In this document: piece by piece, positions 1-6,719 of the stretch | Layout: every line of letters begins with the position of its first letter | Position numbering within the stretch: the first letter of the stretch is position 1 | From: Spirochaetales bacterium | GTDB lineage: Bacteria > Spirochaetota > Spirochaetia > Sphaerochaetales > Sphaerochaetaceae | Length of the DNA stretch: 9,603 bases | NCBI GenBank assembly: GCA_012800465.1 | Contig: JAAZJI010000172.1 | Span: 1-9,603, forward strand | Direction: 5' to 3' | The notes under the pieces: generated by a model | What the model was told of the DNA's origin: nothing | Seen by the model: only the letters and a program-made list of their open reading frames with translations | Database searches by the model: none | Position numbers and translations under genes: made by a program

Positions 1-694
1 AGGTCAGATCGGGGGCGAGCCAGAAGCGGTATCGCCCCCCGACGTTCATCAAGAGGAGCCCCTCGACGAACCCGGGATTGAGGTTGGAGAGTGAGAGAAG
101 CCGGCTCTGGGCGGAATCGACCACCTCCCCGTGCCCGTCGGTGAGGGTGAAGCGGACCCGGGGACTGAAGGAAGGATCCATCCGCGGGCCGTCGCTCGGC
201 TCGAGAATCGCATACTGGAGCCCGCTTTCCGTGGTGATGATCCCCTCCCTGTCCCGATTCTCCTCCAGGAACGCATGGGCGAACTCGTAGTTGGCCGTCC
301 TGAGCGCTTCAAGCTCCTGCTGGGCGATCTGCAGGAGCTTCACCTGGACTTCGAAGAGGATCCGGCTCATCTCCTCGGCGGTGAAGACCGCCGTCCCGGC
401 GTTCGCATCCAACGCCCCCTTGGCGAAATACGGGGCGTTCAGATGGGCGATCTCGTCCTGCTGCAGCAGGGTGTTGTAGAGCATGTACCCATAGGTGTAG
501 CTGAAGCGCTCCTCCAGCGTCGAGGGAGTCGGCAGGTCGCCGATGGAGAAGCCCACCCCCCCTTCCTCGCTGATCATCTGGGCGACGCTGGGGAGGACAT
601 CATCCAGGACGGACGGCTCGATGAGGATCGGACACCCCGAAAGGAGAACGACCAGACACATCGGGGTGATTGCAAAGACTATCTTTTTCAGCAC
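1..694 (-). CDS. FKBP-type peptidyl-prolyl isomerase lipoprotein, Mip/FkpA-like (partial, 3' end beyond window)
   Basis: Likely envelope folding helper catalysing cis-trans isomerisation of prolyl bonds. 231 codons are visible; the C-terminus lies beyond base 1. Residues 1-21 form a lipoprotein signal: KK at 3-4, a hydrophobic run, then the lipobox LLSGC with Cys21 as the lipidation site. Residues about 65-150 match the helical FKBP N-terminal dimerisation domain (SYTYGYMLYN at 65-74, then a long amphipathic helix, then AFLEENRDREG). The FKBP core begins at SGLQY (157-161) and includes PGFVEGLLLM (207-216). Active-site positions are partly substituted: Phe182 where Tyr is usual, Val192-Asp193 for Phe-Asp, Phe209 for the pocket Trp. 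The GTG start was chosen because AGGAAGGA lies 6 nt upstream and an in-frame TAG lies just above it. It is separated from the fumarase genes by 127 bp, so it may be a separate unit. Family assignment is firm; catalytic competence is uncertain. Confidence 0.88.
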   Translation of the reverse strand, partial: MLKKIVFAITPMCLVVLLSGCPILIEPSVLDDVLPSVAQMISEEGGVGFSIGDLPTPSTLEERFSYTYGYMLYNTLLQQDEIAHLNAPYFAKGALDANAGTAVFTAEEMSRILFEVQVKLLQIAQQELEALRTANYEFAHAFLEENRDREGIITTESGLQYAILEPSDGPRMDPSFSPRVRFTLTDGHGEVVDSAQSRLLSLSNLNPGFVEGLLLMNVGGRYRFWLAPDLT

Positions 695-821
695 GCTGAA
701 TCCTTCCTATCGTACGGACACCCGGATTCCCGCCGACCCTTCACCCCAAGAGAGCCGGCGGCAATCGCCTGCACTGAGGAAACTGTACCCCACTTGAAGG
801 GATAAATCCAGAAGAATCCCC
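695..821. other. Intergenic gap between fumarase beta gene and FKBP lipoprotein gene
   Basis: This 127-bp stretch is the longest gap in the window. It holds the FKBP ribosome binding site at one end and a weak inverted repeat beside the fumarase stop codon at the other. Promoter-like hexamers can be drawn on the minus strand (TACAGT at 787-782 with TGGATT 17 bases upstream) but the -35 match is only 3 of 6, so I do not call a promoter. No RNA gene or small coding sequence with a credible start and ribosome binding site is visible. Confidence 0.5.
701..708 (-). promoter_or_regulatory. Ribosome binding site of the FKBP lipoprotein gene
   Basis: The minus strand reads AGGAAGGA here, six bases before the GTG at 694-692. 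Together with the in-frame TAG at 709-707, which this site overlaps, it fixes GTG as the start. No ATG lies between that stop and the GTG. Confidence 0.7.
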
Positions 822-823
822 TC
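796..823 (-). other. Possible stem-loop just after the fumarase beta gene
   Basis: On the minus strand GAGGGGAT (823-816, beginning inside the TGA stop codon) can pair with ATCCCTTC (803-796), giving 8 bp with one G-U pair and a 12-base loop. It sits where an operon terminator would be expected. There is no T-tract after it, so it is not a standard intrinsic terminator; it could be an mRNA 3'-end stabiliser or chance. Low confidence. Confidence 0.2.
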
Positions 824-1340
824 AGAATACCGACCCCCCGTGGGAGTCGATCGCGACGATCGCGGGAAAATCCCTGACTTCCAGACGAAGGAGCGCCTCC
901 GGCCCCAGATCCTCGAACGCCACCGTCTCGACGCTGACGATCGTCTTGGCGTAGAGGGCGCCGCAACCGCCGAACGCCTGCACGTAGACCGCCTTCTCCT
1001 TCTTCAGCGCGTCTTGGACCGCCTGAGAGCGCGGTCCTTTCCCGATGAGGACTTTCAGTCCCTTGCCAAGCAGCTGCGGGGTGAAGGGGTCCATCCGGGC
1101 GCTCGTCGTCGGACCGCAGGAGCCCATGACCATCCCCGGAAGCGGGGGCGAGGGCCCCATGTAGTAGATCGCCTGCCCTGCAAGCTCCACCGGCAGGGGC
1201 TTGCCCTCCTCGAGGAGCCGGACCAGCCGCTGATGCACCTGGTCCCGGCCGACGTACAGCGTGCCCGAAAAGCTCACGGTATCGAACGCCCGGAGCGATC
1301 GAAGATCTTCTTCACCGATCGGAAGGTGTAAGGTTCTCAT
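822..1340 (-). CDS. fumB: Class I fumarate hydratase, beta subunit (C-terminal type)
   Basis: Small subunit of a two-subunit, oxygen-sensitive iron-sulfur hydro-lyase interconverting fumarate and L-malate in the cytoplasm. The 172 residues fit the family's beta (Fumerase_C) domain in length and motif order: a GTLYVGRDQVH segment at 26-36, IYYMGPSPPLPG at 58-69, the diagnostic GSCGPTTSARMD at 73-84, IGKG at 99-102, GGCGALYA at 124-131, and FEDLGPEAL followed by EVRDFPAIVAIDSHG to about 168. The ATG follows the alpha-subunit stop by only 2 bases, with GGGAGGG 6 nt upstream, as expected for subunits made in equal amounts. L(+)-tartrate dehydratase TtdB is the main alternative, since the two enzymes cannot be separated reliably from sequence alone. 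Placement in a biosynthetic rather than tartrate-utilisation context favours fumarase. The symbol is a family-level suggestion and does not imply identity with the single-chain FumB of E. coli. Confidence 0.9.
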   Translation of the reverse strand: MRTLHLPIGEEDLRSLRAFDTVSFSGTLYVGRDQVHQRLVRLLEEGKPLPVELAGQAIYYMGPSPPLPGMVMGSCGPTTSARMDPFTPQLLGKGLKVLIGKGPRSQAVQDALKKEKAVYVQAFGGCGALYAKTIVSVETVAFEDLGPEALLRLEVRDFPAIVAIDSHGGSVF

Positions 1341-1342
1341 GG

Positions 1343-2200
1343 TCAGCCCTCCCAGAGAATGTGGGCGATCCGATCCGCCCAGCAGTTGATCGAAACCCCC
1401 ATCGGCAACCCCGCGATGTGGGTGGGTTCATGCTCGATCGCCACGTTCAGCGCGGTGATCCTCCCTCCGAGCCCTCCGGAGCCGACCCCGGTCGCCTGGA
1501 CCCCGGCGAGGATCTTCTCTTCGAGCTTCGCATACCGCTCCTCGCCGTGGGGCACCCCCACTTCACGAAGGAGCGCCCGCTTGCTGAGGTACGCGGCCCG
1601 CTCCATCGTTCCGCCGAGCCCGATTCCGAGGAAGATCGGGGGACAGGGCTTCCCGCCGGCGATCGTGACGACCTCGGCGACCGCGGCGACGATCTGCTCC
1701 TCGGTAGCGGTGGGATTCATCATCCGGGTGGCGCTGGTGTTCTCGCTGCCGAACCCCTTCAGGAGGATGCTGATTTCCACGTTCCTCCCCTCGACGAGGT
1801 TCCACCAGATGATCGGGGGCATGTTGGTCTTCGTGTTTTTTCTTCCGAACAGCGGCTCCTCCACGACCGAAGGGCGGAAATACCCGTTTTTCGCCCCCTC
1901 TTCACACCCCTTCAGAATCGCCTCCTCGATTTCGGCGTGAGAAAGCGGACAGGACCTTCCGACGTCCACGAACACGTCGAACATGCCGGTGTCCTGGCAC
2001 ATCGGGATCCATTCATTCCCGCTGACGCGCAGATTCTCGACAATCGCGTCCAGCACGGCGATGCTCGCCTTCGAGCCGGCGCTTTTGCCGTCCAGCCGCT
2101 CCTCCTCCCCCCGGGCCCATTCGATCCGTTTGTGAATCGGCTCGGGCAGGATCCGCGCCGCATCGATCAGCGCCTTCTCAATCCGTTTCGCCAGGCTCAT
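1343..2200 (-). CDS. fumA: Class I fumarate hydratase, alpha subunit (iron-sulfur, N-terminal type)
   Basis: Large subunit of the same hydratase, carrying the [4Fe-4S] cluster whose open iron site binds substrate. The 285 residues match the stand-alone alpha (Fumerase) family. The three expected cluster cysteines are all present: Cys68 in PMCQDTGM, Cys186 in KPCPPIFLGIGLGG, and Cys273 in INCWADR. Other conserved blocks are KNTKTNMPP (121-129), KGFGSEN (148-154) and GVGSGGLGGR (238-247). I chose the ATG at 2200 because AAGGAGG lies 9 nt upstream; ATGs at 2206 and 2209 would sit 3 and 0 nt from that site. The start lies 23 bp inside the vanZ-like gene and the stop is 2 bp before the beta gene, so all three are probably translated from one message. 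Single-chain FumA of E. coli joins both subunits; here they are split, as in many anaerobes. Tartrate dehydratase TtdA is the alternative. Confidence 0.93.
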   Translation of the reverse strand: MSLAKRIEKALIDAARILPEPIHKRIEWARGEEERLDGKSAGSKASIAVLDAIVENLRVSGNEWIPMCQDTGMFDVFVDVGRSCPLSHAEIEEAILKGCEEGAKNGYFRPSVVEEPLFGRKNTKTNMPPIIWWNLVEGRNVEISILLKGFGSENTSATRMMNPTATEEQIVAAVAEVVTIAGGKPCPPIFLGIGLGGTMERAAYLSKRALLREVGVPHGEERYAKLEEKILAGVQATGVGSGGLGGRITALNVAIEHEPTHIAGLPMGVSINCWADRIAHILWEG

Positions 2201-2657
2201 GCTCATCATCCTCCTTGTCGATCGAACAGCAAGACATACGCCCGATCGTCTTGACCACCGGCAGGATGACCGCCAAGCCCACGACCAGGCCCATGACGTT
2301 TGCAACCAGATCCATCATCTCCCGCTGTCGACCCGCCAGGGGCTGAAGCAGTTCGATGATGCCGCCCAACAGCGTCCCGCTGACGAGCGTCCTCAGAATC
2401 GCCTTCGATGCCCACGTCGAAACATGGACCGTCGAATCTTCCCTCCGCACGGGCGGCTCCCCCTTCGGAACCCGGAAGAACGCCAGGAAGGAGGTGAACC
2501 CGTAGGCTGCATACGCAAGCAGGTGCAATCCCTTGTCTCCGAACGGCACCCATCCGAGGGATATCCTTCCCGCCTGTCCGGAAAAAGAGAAATACCCTAT
2601 ACAGCATACCACGATTATCATCAGGACGGTACCGGTTCGGCGAACGATTCGTTCCAT
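2178..2657 (-). CDS. VanZ-like family membrane protein
   Basis: A 159-residue integral membrane protein. Four hydrophobic segments are visible, at roughly residues 8-25, 43-61, 86-105 and 117-138, followed by a charged cytoplasm-like tail. The VanZ-like signature is present: DKGLHLLAYAAYGF near residues 41-54, then GGIIELLQPLAGRQRE and MDLVANVMGLVVG near 97-126, giving the family's D-K-x-x-H, E-x-x-Q and D-x-x-x-N polar positions. The biochemical role of this family is not established; the founding VanZ gives low-level teicoplanin resistance, but most chromosomal members have no known link to resistance and none should be assumed here. The ATG at 2657 overlaps the preceding stop by one base (TGATG), and AAGGAGA lies 9 nt upstream. 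A TTG one codon earlier is possible but less likely. The 3' end overlaps the fumarase alpha gene by 23 bp. Confidence 0.82.
   Translation of the reverse strand: MERIVRRTGTVLMIIVVCCIGYFSFSGQAGRISLGWVPFGDKGLHLLAYAAYGFTSFLAFFRVPKGEPPVRREDSTVHVSTWASKAILRTLVSGTLLGGIIELLQPLAGRQREMMDLVANVMGLVVGLAVILPVVKTIGRMSCCSIDKEDDEHEPGETD
2210..2216 (-). promoter_or_regulatory. Ribosome binding site deciding the fumarase alpha start
   Basis: AAGGAGG on the minus strand, inside the 3' end of the vanZ-like gene. It lies 9 bases before the ATG at 2200 and too close to the ATGs at 2206 and 2209, which is why the shorter protein beginning MSLAKR is preferred. Confidence 0.7.
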
Positions 2658-3595
2658 CAAAGCATGTCTCCTTGGCGATATCCCCCTTCCTCCAGCAGCG
2701 CCGCGAGCCGGGTGATGATCCGTTGCTTGGGGGTCGGCGACCGTGGTGCGACCCGTCGGTGGCGCGGGGTCTCGCAGACCAGGCGCACCACGACGATCGA
2801 GGGGTCCAGGTGGCGCAGGAAGGTGACCAGCGAAGCGAGGTGCCGTTCGCTCGAGGCGACCGTCACCTCACCGCTCTCATACCACGTCTCCAGCACCGTG
2901 TCGCGCAGAACATGGAGGTCGTGGATCTTCACTCCATCCGTCCCCACCTCGTTCAGGAGGCGAGCCGTCCGGACCGCCGCCGGAGGATCCTCGTACGGAA
3001 GCCCAAGCATTATATGGGTATAAACACCGATCCCCGCCGAACGTAACAACCCGACGCTCCTCCGATAGGAGGCGACGTCATGGTTCCGGCCGAGAAGGTC
3101 AAGCGAAGCCTCGTCGCCCGATTCGAGCCCGAGCTCGACGACGACCGCCTGCACCTGATCCTTGAAGGATGCAAGAAGATCTGCGACCTCCGTCGTGATG
3201 CAGTCCGGACGGGTTGAGACGATCAGCTCGACGAACGGCCCTTCAGCCAATCCCCCCTGATAGATCCGCTTGAGGTTTTCGATCGAGTCGTAGGTGTTGG
3301 TGTGCGCCTGGAAGTAGAGACTGAACCGAGCGCTTCCGTATCGCCGCTCGATGAACGTTCTGCCCCGGGCGATCTGGTCCTTCACGGAGCGGATCCGCCC
3401 TTCGAGATCGGAAGGATTCCCTCCCACCCCCTCCTGGTAGACCGCCCGGGCGGCGACCTCGTCGCAGAAGACGCACCCGCCGCGCCCCCCGGTCCGGTTC
3501 GGGCAGGTGAAGTGGGCGTCGACCCCGATCCGATACACCGCCCGGCCGTAGCGCTCCCGCAGATATCCGGAATAGGTGGTGTAGCGTTCCGTCAT
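2657..3595 (-). CDS. Radical SAM protein, YhcC/YtqA (TIGR01212) family
   Basis: A 312-residue cytoplasmic radical SAM enzyme. The start is typical of the family (TERYTTYSGYLRERYG), followed by GVDAHFTCPNR and the cluster motif CX9CX2C (Cys30, Cys40, Cys43), which would bind the [4Fe-4S] cluster that cleaves S-adenosylmethionine. Further family blocks are YFQAHTNTYDS, STRPDC, VVELGLESG, THIMLGLPYED and GVKIHDLHVLRDT. Length agrees with family members of about 300-310 residues. The Bacillus subtilis homologue YtqA (MnmL) has been linked to the carboxymethylaminomethyl-to-aminomethyl step of wobble-uridine modification in tRNA; whether this distant member does the same is inference. No YtqB/MnmM methyltransferase gene lies beside it here. 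Both ends overlap neighbours in TGATG junctions (patatin stop/this start; this stop/vanZ-like start), indicating coupling. The same frame stays open far upstream, but MTERY is the family start. Confidence 0.9.
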   Translation of the reverse strand: MTERYTTYSGYLRERYGRAVYRIGVDAHFTCPNRTGGRGGCVFCDEVAARAVYQEGVGGNPSDLEGRIRSVKDQIARGRTFIERRYGSARFSLYFQAHTNTYDSIENLKRIYQGGLAEGPFVELIVSTRPDCITTEVADLLASFKDQVQAVVVELGLESGDEASLDLLGRNHDVASYRRSVGLLRSAGIGVYTHIMLGLPYEDPPAAVRTARLLNEVGTDGVKIHDLHVLRDTVLETWYESGEVTVASSERHLASLVTFLRHLDPSIVVVRLVCETPRHRRVAPRSPTPKQRIITRLAALLEEGGYRQGDML

Positions 3596-5784
3596 CAGGA
3601 GATCCCCATCGAGATCCCCCACGCGCCGTCGATCGAGACGCCTAGCGAGAAGATGAGATCGCCGATCGGGGTCTGGACGCAGTAGCTCGCCCCGAAGCCG
3701 AGATCGAACGGTTCGAGCTCCATGAAGCGGACCCGTGGGGGAATGACCCGGACGATCGGATTCCCCCGGTTGGCCCAGGCGCCGATGACGTCGAAGCGCA
3801 GGTAGCTGGGATAGCTGAACACGTCGAACAGATAGCGCTGGTAGTGCATTCCCACCTGGATCAGATCCCGCTTGAAGGTGTGCGGAGCGTACCCGGGGAC
3901 GACCACCTCGGCGAACGACCCGATCAGCTCCCGCGGCCCGTCGAGGCGGGCGACCTCGATGAGGTAGCCGAGAGTGTCGAGGAAGGAGAGGCGGATATGG
4001 TGGATGAGCCGCAACCGGCCGCTGTAGACCAGCCGCTTGTCGTAGCCGGCGATGAAGGATGATTCGATTCGGATCCCCTCCTGGCCAAGCTGCTTCTTCA
4101 ACGCGCAATGCACGAAGGAGAGCTCGGCGTGCGGATAGGCGACGAAGGGCTTGTCGAGGACGGAATCGTGGATGAAGAAGAAGTCCCCCCGGAGGGCGAG
4201 CTCGACGGACGTCCATCTGCCGATCGAATATCCATAGCTGAACTCGGTCCGGATCCTCCGGTCCAGGGGGGCGGTGCGGGCGGCGTTGACCACGGAGGTC
4301 CGGGGGGTCAGCGCGCCGGAGCCGTATCCGATCAGCGCTCCAAGCCGATGGTCGCCCAGCGGGACGACCAGACCGAGGGTGACCGCCGTCTCTTCGCCCA
4401 GGGAAGAAGCGAGGGTGTAGGAGAGATTGTTCCGACCGATGTGAACCAGCGCCGCATCGAGGTATGCGTTGGCCTTGTACCACACATAGGTCTCGTTGAG
4501 GGTGTTGGAAACCCCCATCCCGACGATGAACCCCATCGCGATCCGGTTTCCCGTCCGTCCGAAGCTCCGGGCGAGAATCCCGAGGGTTCCCCCCTCCTTC
4601 ATCTCGAAGCTCAGGGATGCGAGGGAGTTCTGCTTGCGGACCTGCCGCAGGCGAAGGGCAAGCTCGGTCGCGTGCTCCTCGTCCAGCGGAGAACCGACCA
4701 TGAACTCGAAGAGCCCCTCGTCGAAGAAAAGCGGTCCGGGGTTCAGGGAGATGTTCTCGATCGCGACGGATCGGATGGTCGGGTCGGGCAGCCGGGCGTA
4801 CAAACCGACACGGTCGGGATCATAGGCGACCAGACCACGCTCCGCTTCAAGTCGCTTCCCAAACGCCTGAAGCTGCGCCCGGTTCCGCTCGACCGCCTCC
4901 TCGCCCCGCCGGTCGATCTCGTTCAGCCTGAACACGTCTATGACCGGGATGTCGTGGAGATCGCTGGTGAAGAGCAGATCGGCGGATTCATGCTGGGCGG
5001 ACGCGCTGCGCTGCGTCACCAGGGCGAGGGAGTGCAGCACCACCCCGGAAAGCGACTCCGCCCGGGTCTTGTCCTCGTTGATGAAGGCGTTGAGGTCGCT
5101 GGCGATGACATATTCGGCTCCGAGCGCCCGGGCGATGTCGATCGGCAGGTTGTCCACCGCCCCGCCGTCGATGGCGAGGCGCCCGTCCTCCAGGGGGAAG
5201 GGGGCGAAGACGAGGGGGATCGAGATGCTCGCCCGGATCGCGCGGACCAGCGAGCCCGAGTCGTGGACGATCTCCTCCCCGCTCATGATGTCGGCGGAGA
5301 TCGCCCGGAACGGAATCGGAAGCTCGTCGAAATCGATCGGGTTGGGATACTTGGCGAAGAGGAACCCGAGCAGCTCCAGAATGCGCTGGTCGCCGATGAT
5401 CGCCGGATTCCTGCCGATCGCCGAGTCGGAAAACCGCAGATCGAAGACGTGGTTCCGATCGGGGACGAACGCATGGTCGAGGGTGCCCTCCTCTTCCGTC
5501 ACCGCCTCGCTGAAGAGCTCGATCATATCAAGATCGAACAGGATCTCCCGGATCTCGCCGGGGGTGTAGCCGACGCTGTACATCCCCCCGATCAGCGACC
5601 CGATCGAGGTTCCGACGATCAGGTCGATCGGGATCCCCTCCTCTTCGAGCGCCTCCAGGACGGCGATGTGGGCGATCCCCCGCGCCCCTCCTCCGGAGAG
5701 GACCAGGGCGACGGACGGTCCTGAGGCGAAAAGAAGCGAAGCCGACAGGAGCATGATGCCAAAAAGAACGACCAATCGTTTCAT
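3595..5784 (-). CDS. Patatin-like phospholipase with POTRA-like and Omp85-type beta-barrel domains (type Vd autotransporter-like)
   Basis: Predicted lipid acyl hydrolase exported across the inner membrane and anchored or secreted through its own outer-membrane barrel. The 729 residues closely match the size of Pseudomonas PlpD. Order of parts: signal peptide 1-20 (KR, hydrophobic core, cleavage likely after LLFA); patatin domain about 24-230 with oxyanion loop SGGGARG (30-36), nucleophile Ser60 in GTSIG, and catalytic Asp206 in DGG; a charged linker to about 330; one POTRA-like unit about 337-400 (IRSVAIENISL onward); then about 320 residues of alternating beta-strand pattern ending in a strand that contains TPIGDLIFSLGV, as in Omp85 proteins. 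The final residue is Ser, not the usual aromatic. The ATG was chosen for the signal peptide, for GGAG 5 nt upstream, and for the ATGA overlap with the fmt stop. The full Ser-Asp dyad suggests an active enzyme; substrate unknown. Barrel topology is inferred, not computed. Confidence 0.87.
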   Translation of the reverse strand: MKRLVVLFGIMLLSASLLFASGPSVALVLSGGGARGIAHIAVLEALEEEGIPIDLIVGTSIGSLIGGMYSVGYTPGEIREILFDLDMIELFSEAVTEEEGTLDHAFVPDRNHVFDLRFSDSAIGRNPAIIGDQRILELLGFLFAKYPNPIDFDELPIPFRAISADIMSGEEIVHDSGSLVRAIRASISIPLVFAPFPLEDGRLAIDGGAVDNLPIDIARALGAEYVIASDLNAFINEDKTRAESLSGVVLHSLALVTQRSASAQHESADLLFTSDLHDIPVIDVFRLNEIDRRGEEAVERNRAQLQAFGKRLEAERGLVAYDPDRVGLYARLPDPTIRSVAIENISLNPGPLFFDEGLFEFMVGSPLDEEHATELALRLRQVRKQNSLASLSFEMKEGGTLGILARSFGRTGNRIAMGFIVGMGVSNTLNETYVWYKANAYLDAALVHIGRNNLSYTLASSLGEETAVTLGLVVPLGDHRLGALIGYGSGALTPRTSVVNAARTAPLDRRIRTEFSYGYSIGRWTSVELALRGDFFFIHDSVLDKPFVAYPHAELSFVHCALKKQLGQEGIRIESSFIAGYDKRLVYSGRLRLIHHIRLSFLDTLGYLIEVARLDGPRELIGSFAEVVVPGYAPHTFKRDLIQVGMHYQRYLFDVFSYPSYLRFDVIGAWANRGNPIVRVIPPRVRFMELEPFDLGFGASYCVQTPIGDLIFSLGVSIDGAWGISMGIS

Positions 5785-6719
5785 GCCTGCTCCAATCGTG
5801 ACCCGATGAACCGCTGATTCCCGTTGATGAACGAACGCCAATCCATCTCCTTCCGCTTTTCAAGCTGCAGGGTCGTCACCCACAGGATCCCCAGTCCCGT
5901 CCCGATTCCGATCCCCTTCTCCTTGTCGAAGCCGAGCACCCTCCCCGGTTCGACCACTTCCGATCCGAGCTCGTCGACCCTCCCCCAGACCCCGGAGATG
6001 ATCAGGCTTTGGCCCTCATAGGTGCAGCGGGCTTTCGGCCAGGGGTTCAAGGCCCGGATCCGGGCATGAAGCGATCGGGCGTCCCGGGTGAAGTCCAAGG
6101 GCGCATGCTCGAGCGTGAGCAGCGGGGTATAGGTGGGCTTTCCCACCTGGGGGGTGAAGACCGCCTCCCCTCTCCGGATGAGGTCCAACCCCTCGACGGC
6201 GAGGAGCGCGGCTTCACCGGCCACGTACTCCGTAAGCGATCGGGCCGTCTCATCGCCTGTCAGGGGAAAGCGCCTTACAAGCAGAAGGTCACCTTCGTCC
6301 ATCTTGAGGTCGAGCTTCTGGAGGGAGATCCCGCTTTCCGTTTTTTGATGCAGAATCGCCCCCTGGATCGGAGCGGGCCCCCGGAACTCGGGCAGCAGGG
6401 ATGGATGGATATTCAAAACCTCGCCGCTGAACAGACTCAGGAATTTCGGGCCGAAAATCCGCCCGTAGGCGAAACACAGGAGGGTGTCGCATCCATGGGC
6501 CGCAACCGCCTCGCGGGCATCCTTGCCGAGCCGGTCAAACCTAAGAACGGGGAGACCGAGCTCGCACGCGGCGGTCTCGACGGGAGTGGGGATCGGAGTC
6601 CGGCCCCGCTTGCCCGGCTTCGGCTCGTTCGTCAGGACCGCGCAGACCTCGTAGCGGGCGGTCACCGCCGTGAGGGTGGGAATGGCGATCTCGCTGCTAC
6701 CGGCGAACAGAATCCTCAC
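5781..6719 (-). CDS. fmt: Methionyl-tRNA formyltransferase
   Basis: Transfers a formyl group from 10-formyltetrahydrofolate to the methionine on initiator tRNA in the cytoplasm. The 312 residues match the usual length of about 310-315. The N-terminal catalytic domain opens with MRILFAGSSEIAIPTL and has the signature NIHPSLLPEFRGPAPI (103-118), giving Asn103 and His105; the third catalytic residue is probably Asp141 in KMDEGD. The C-terminal tRNA-binding barrel contains KPTYTPLL, IRALNPWP and, near the end, WRSFINGN. The GTG at 6719 is the start: it overlaps the def stop as GTGA and yields the family's N-terminus directly. The gene makes the substrate that the product of def, just upstream, later removes, so coupling them is functional as well as structural. 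The 3' end overlaps the patatin gene as ATGA. No key residue seems missing. Confidence 0.97.
   Translation of the reverse strand: MRILFAGSSEIAIPTLTAVTARYEVCAVLTNEPKPGKRGRTPIPTPVETAACELGLPVLRFDRLGKDAREAVAAHGCDTLLCFAYGRIFGPKFLSLFSGEVLNIHPSLLPEFRGPAPIQGAILHQKTESGISLQKLDLKMDEGDLLLVRRFPLTGDETARSLTEYVAGEAALLAVEGLDLIRRGEAVFTPQVGKPTYTPLLTLEHAPLDFTRDARSLHARIRALNPWPKARCTYEGQSLIISGVWGRVDELGSEVVEPGRVLGFDKEKGIGIGTGLGILWVTTLQLEKRKEMDWRSFINGNQRFIGSRLEQA

Noticed and set aside
131..805. A 224-codon plus-strand frame across the left end of the window
   Set aside because: It is antisense to the FKBP lipoprotein, which has a lipobox, a good ribosome binding site and clear family motifs; the plus-strand product resembles nothing I recognise.
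782..810. Possible promoter for the FKBP gene (TGGATT-17-TACAGT on the minus strand)
   Set aside because: The -35 box matches only 3 of 6 and the -10 box 4 of 6, which is expected by chance in a gap of this size.
1343..2305. A longer fumarase alpha protein starting at 2305
   Set aside because: The extra 35 residues are Trp/Arg/Ser-rich shadow sequence of the vanZ-like gene and lie upstream of the strong ribosome binding site at 2216-2210.
3011..3028. AT-rich patch with TATAAA-like sequence
   Set aside because: It lies inside the conserved THIMLGLPYED coding region of the radical SAM gene and has no suitable partner hexamer, so coding constraint explains it.
2657..4483. A 608-codon minus-strand frame that would fuse about 295 extra residues to the radical SAM protein
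   Set aside because: The added segment is an Arg/Pro-rich shadow of the patatin gene. The family N-terminus begins exactly at the ATG at 3595, which overlaps the patatin stop.
4108..5724. A 538-codon open frame on the plus strand opposite the patatin gene
   Set aside because: Same shadow effect: no recognisable domain, biased composition, and fully antisense to a gene with signal peptide and complete catalytic motifs.
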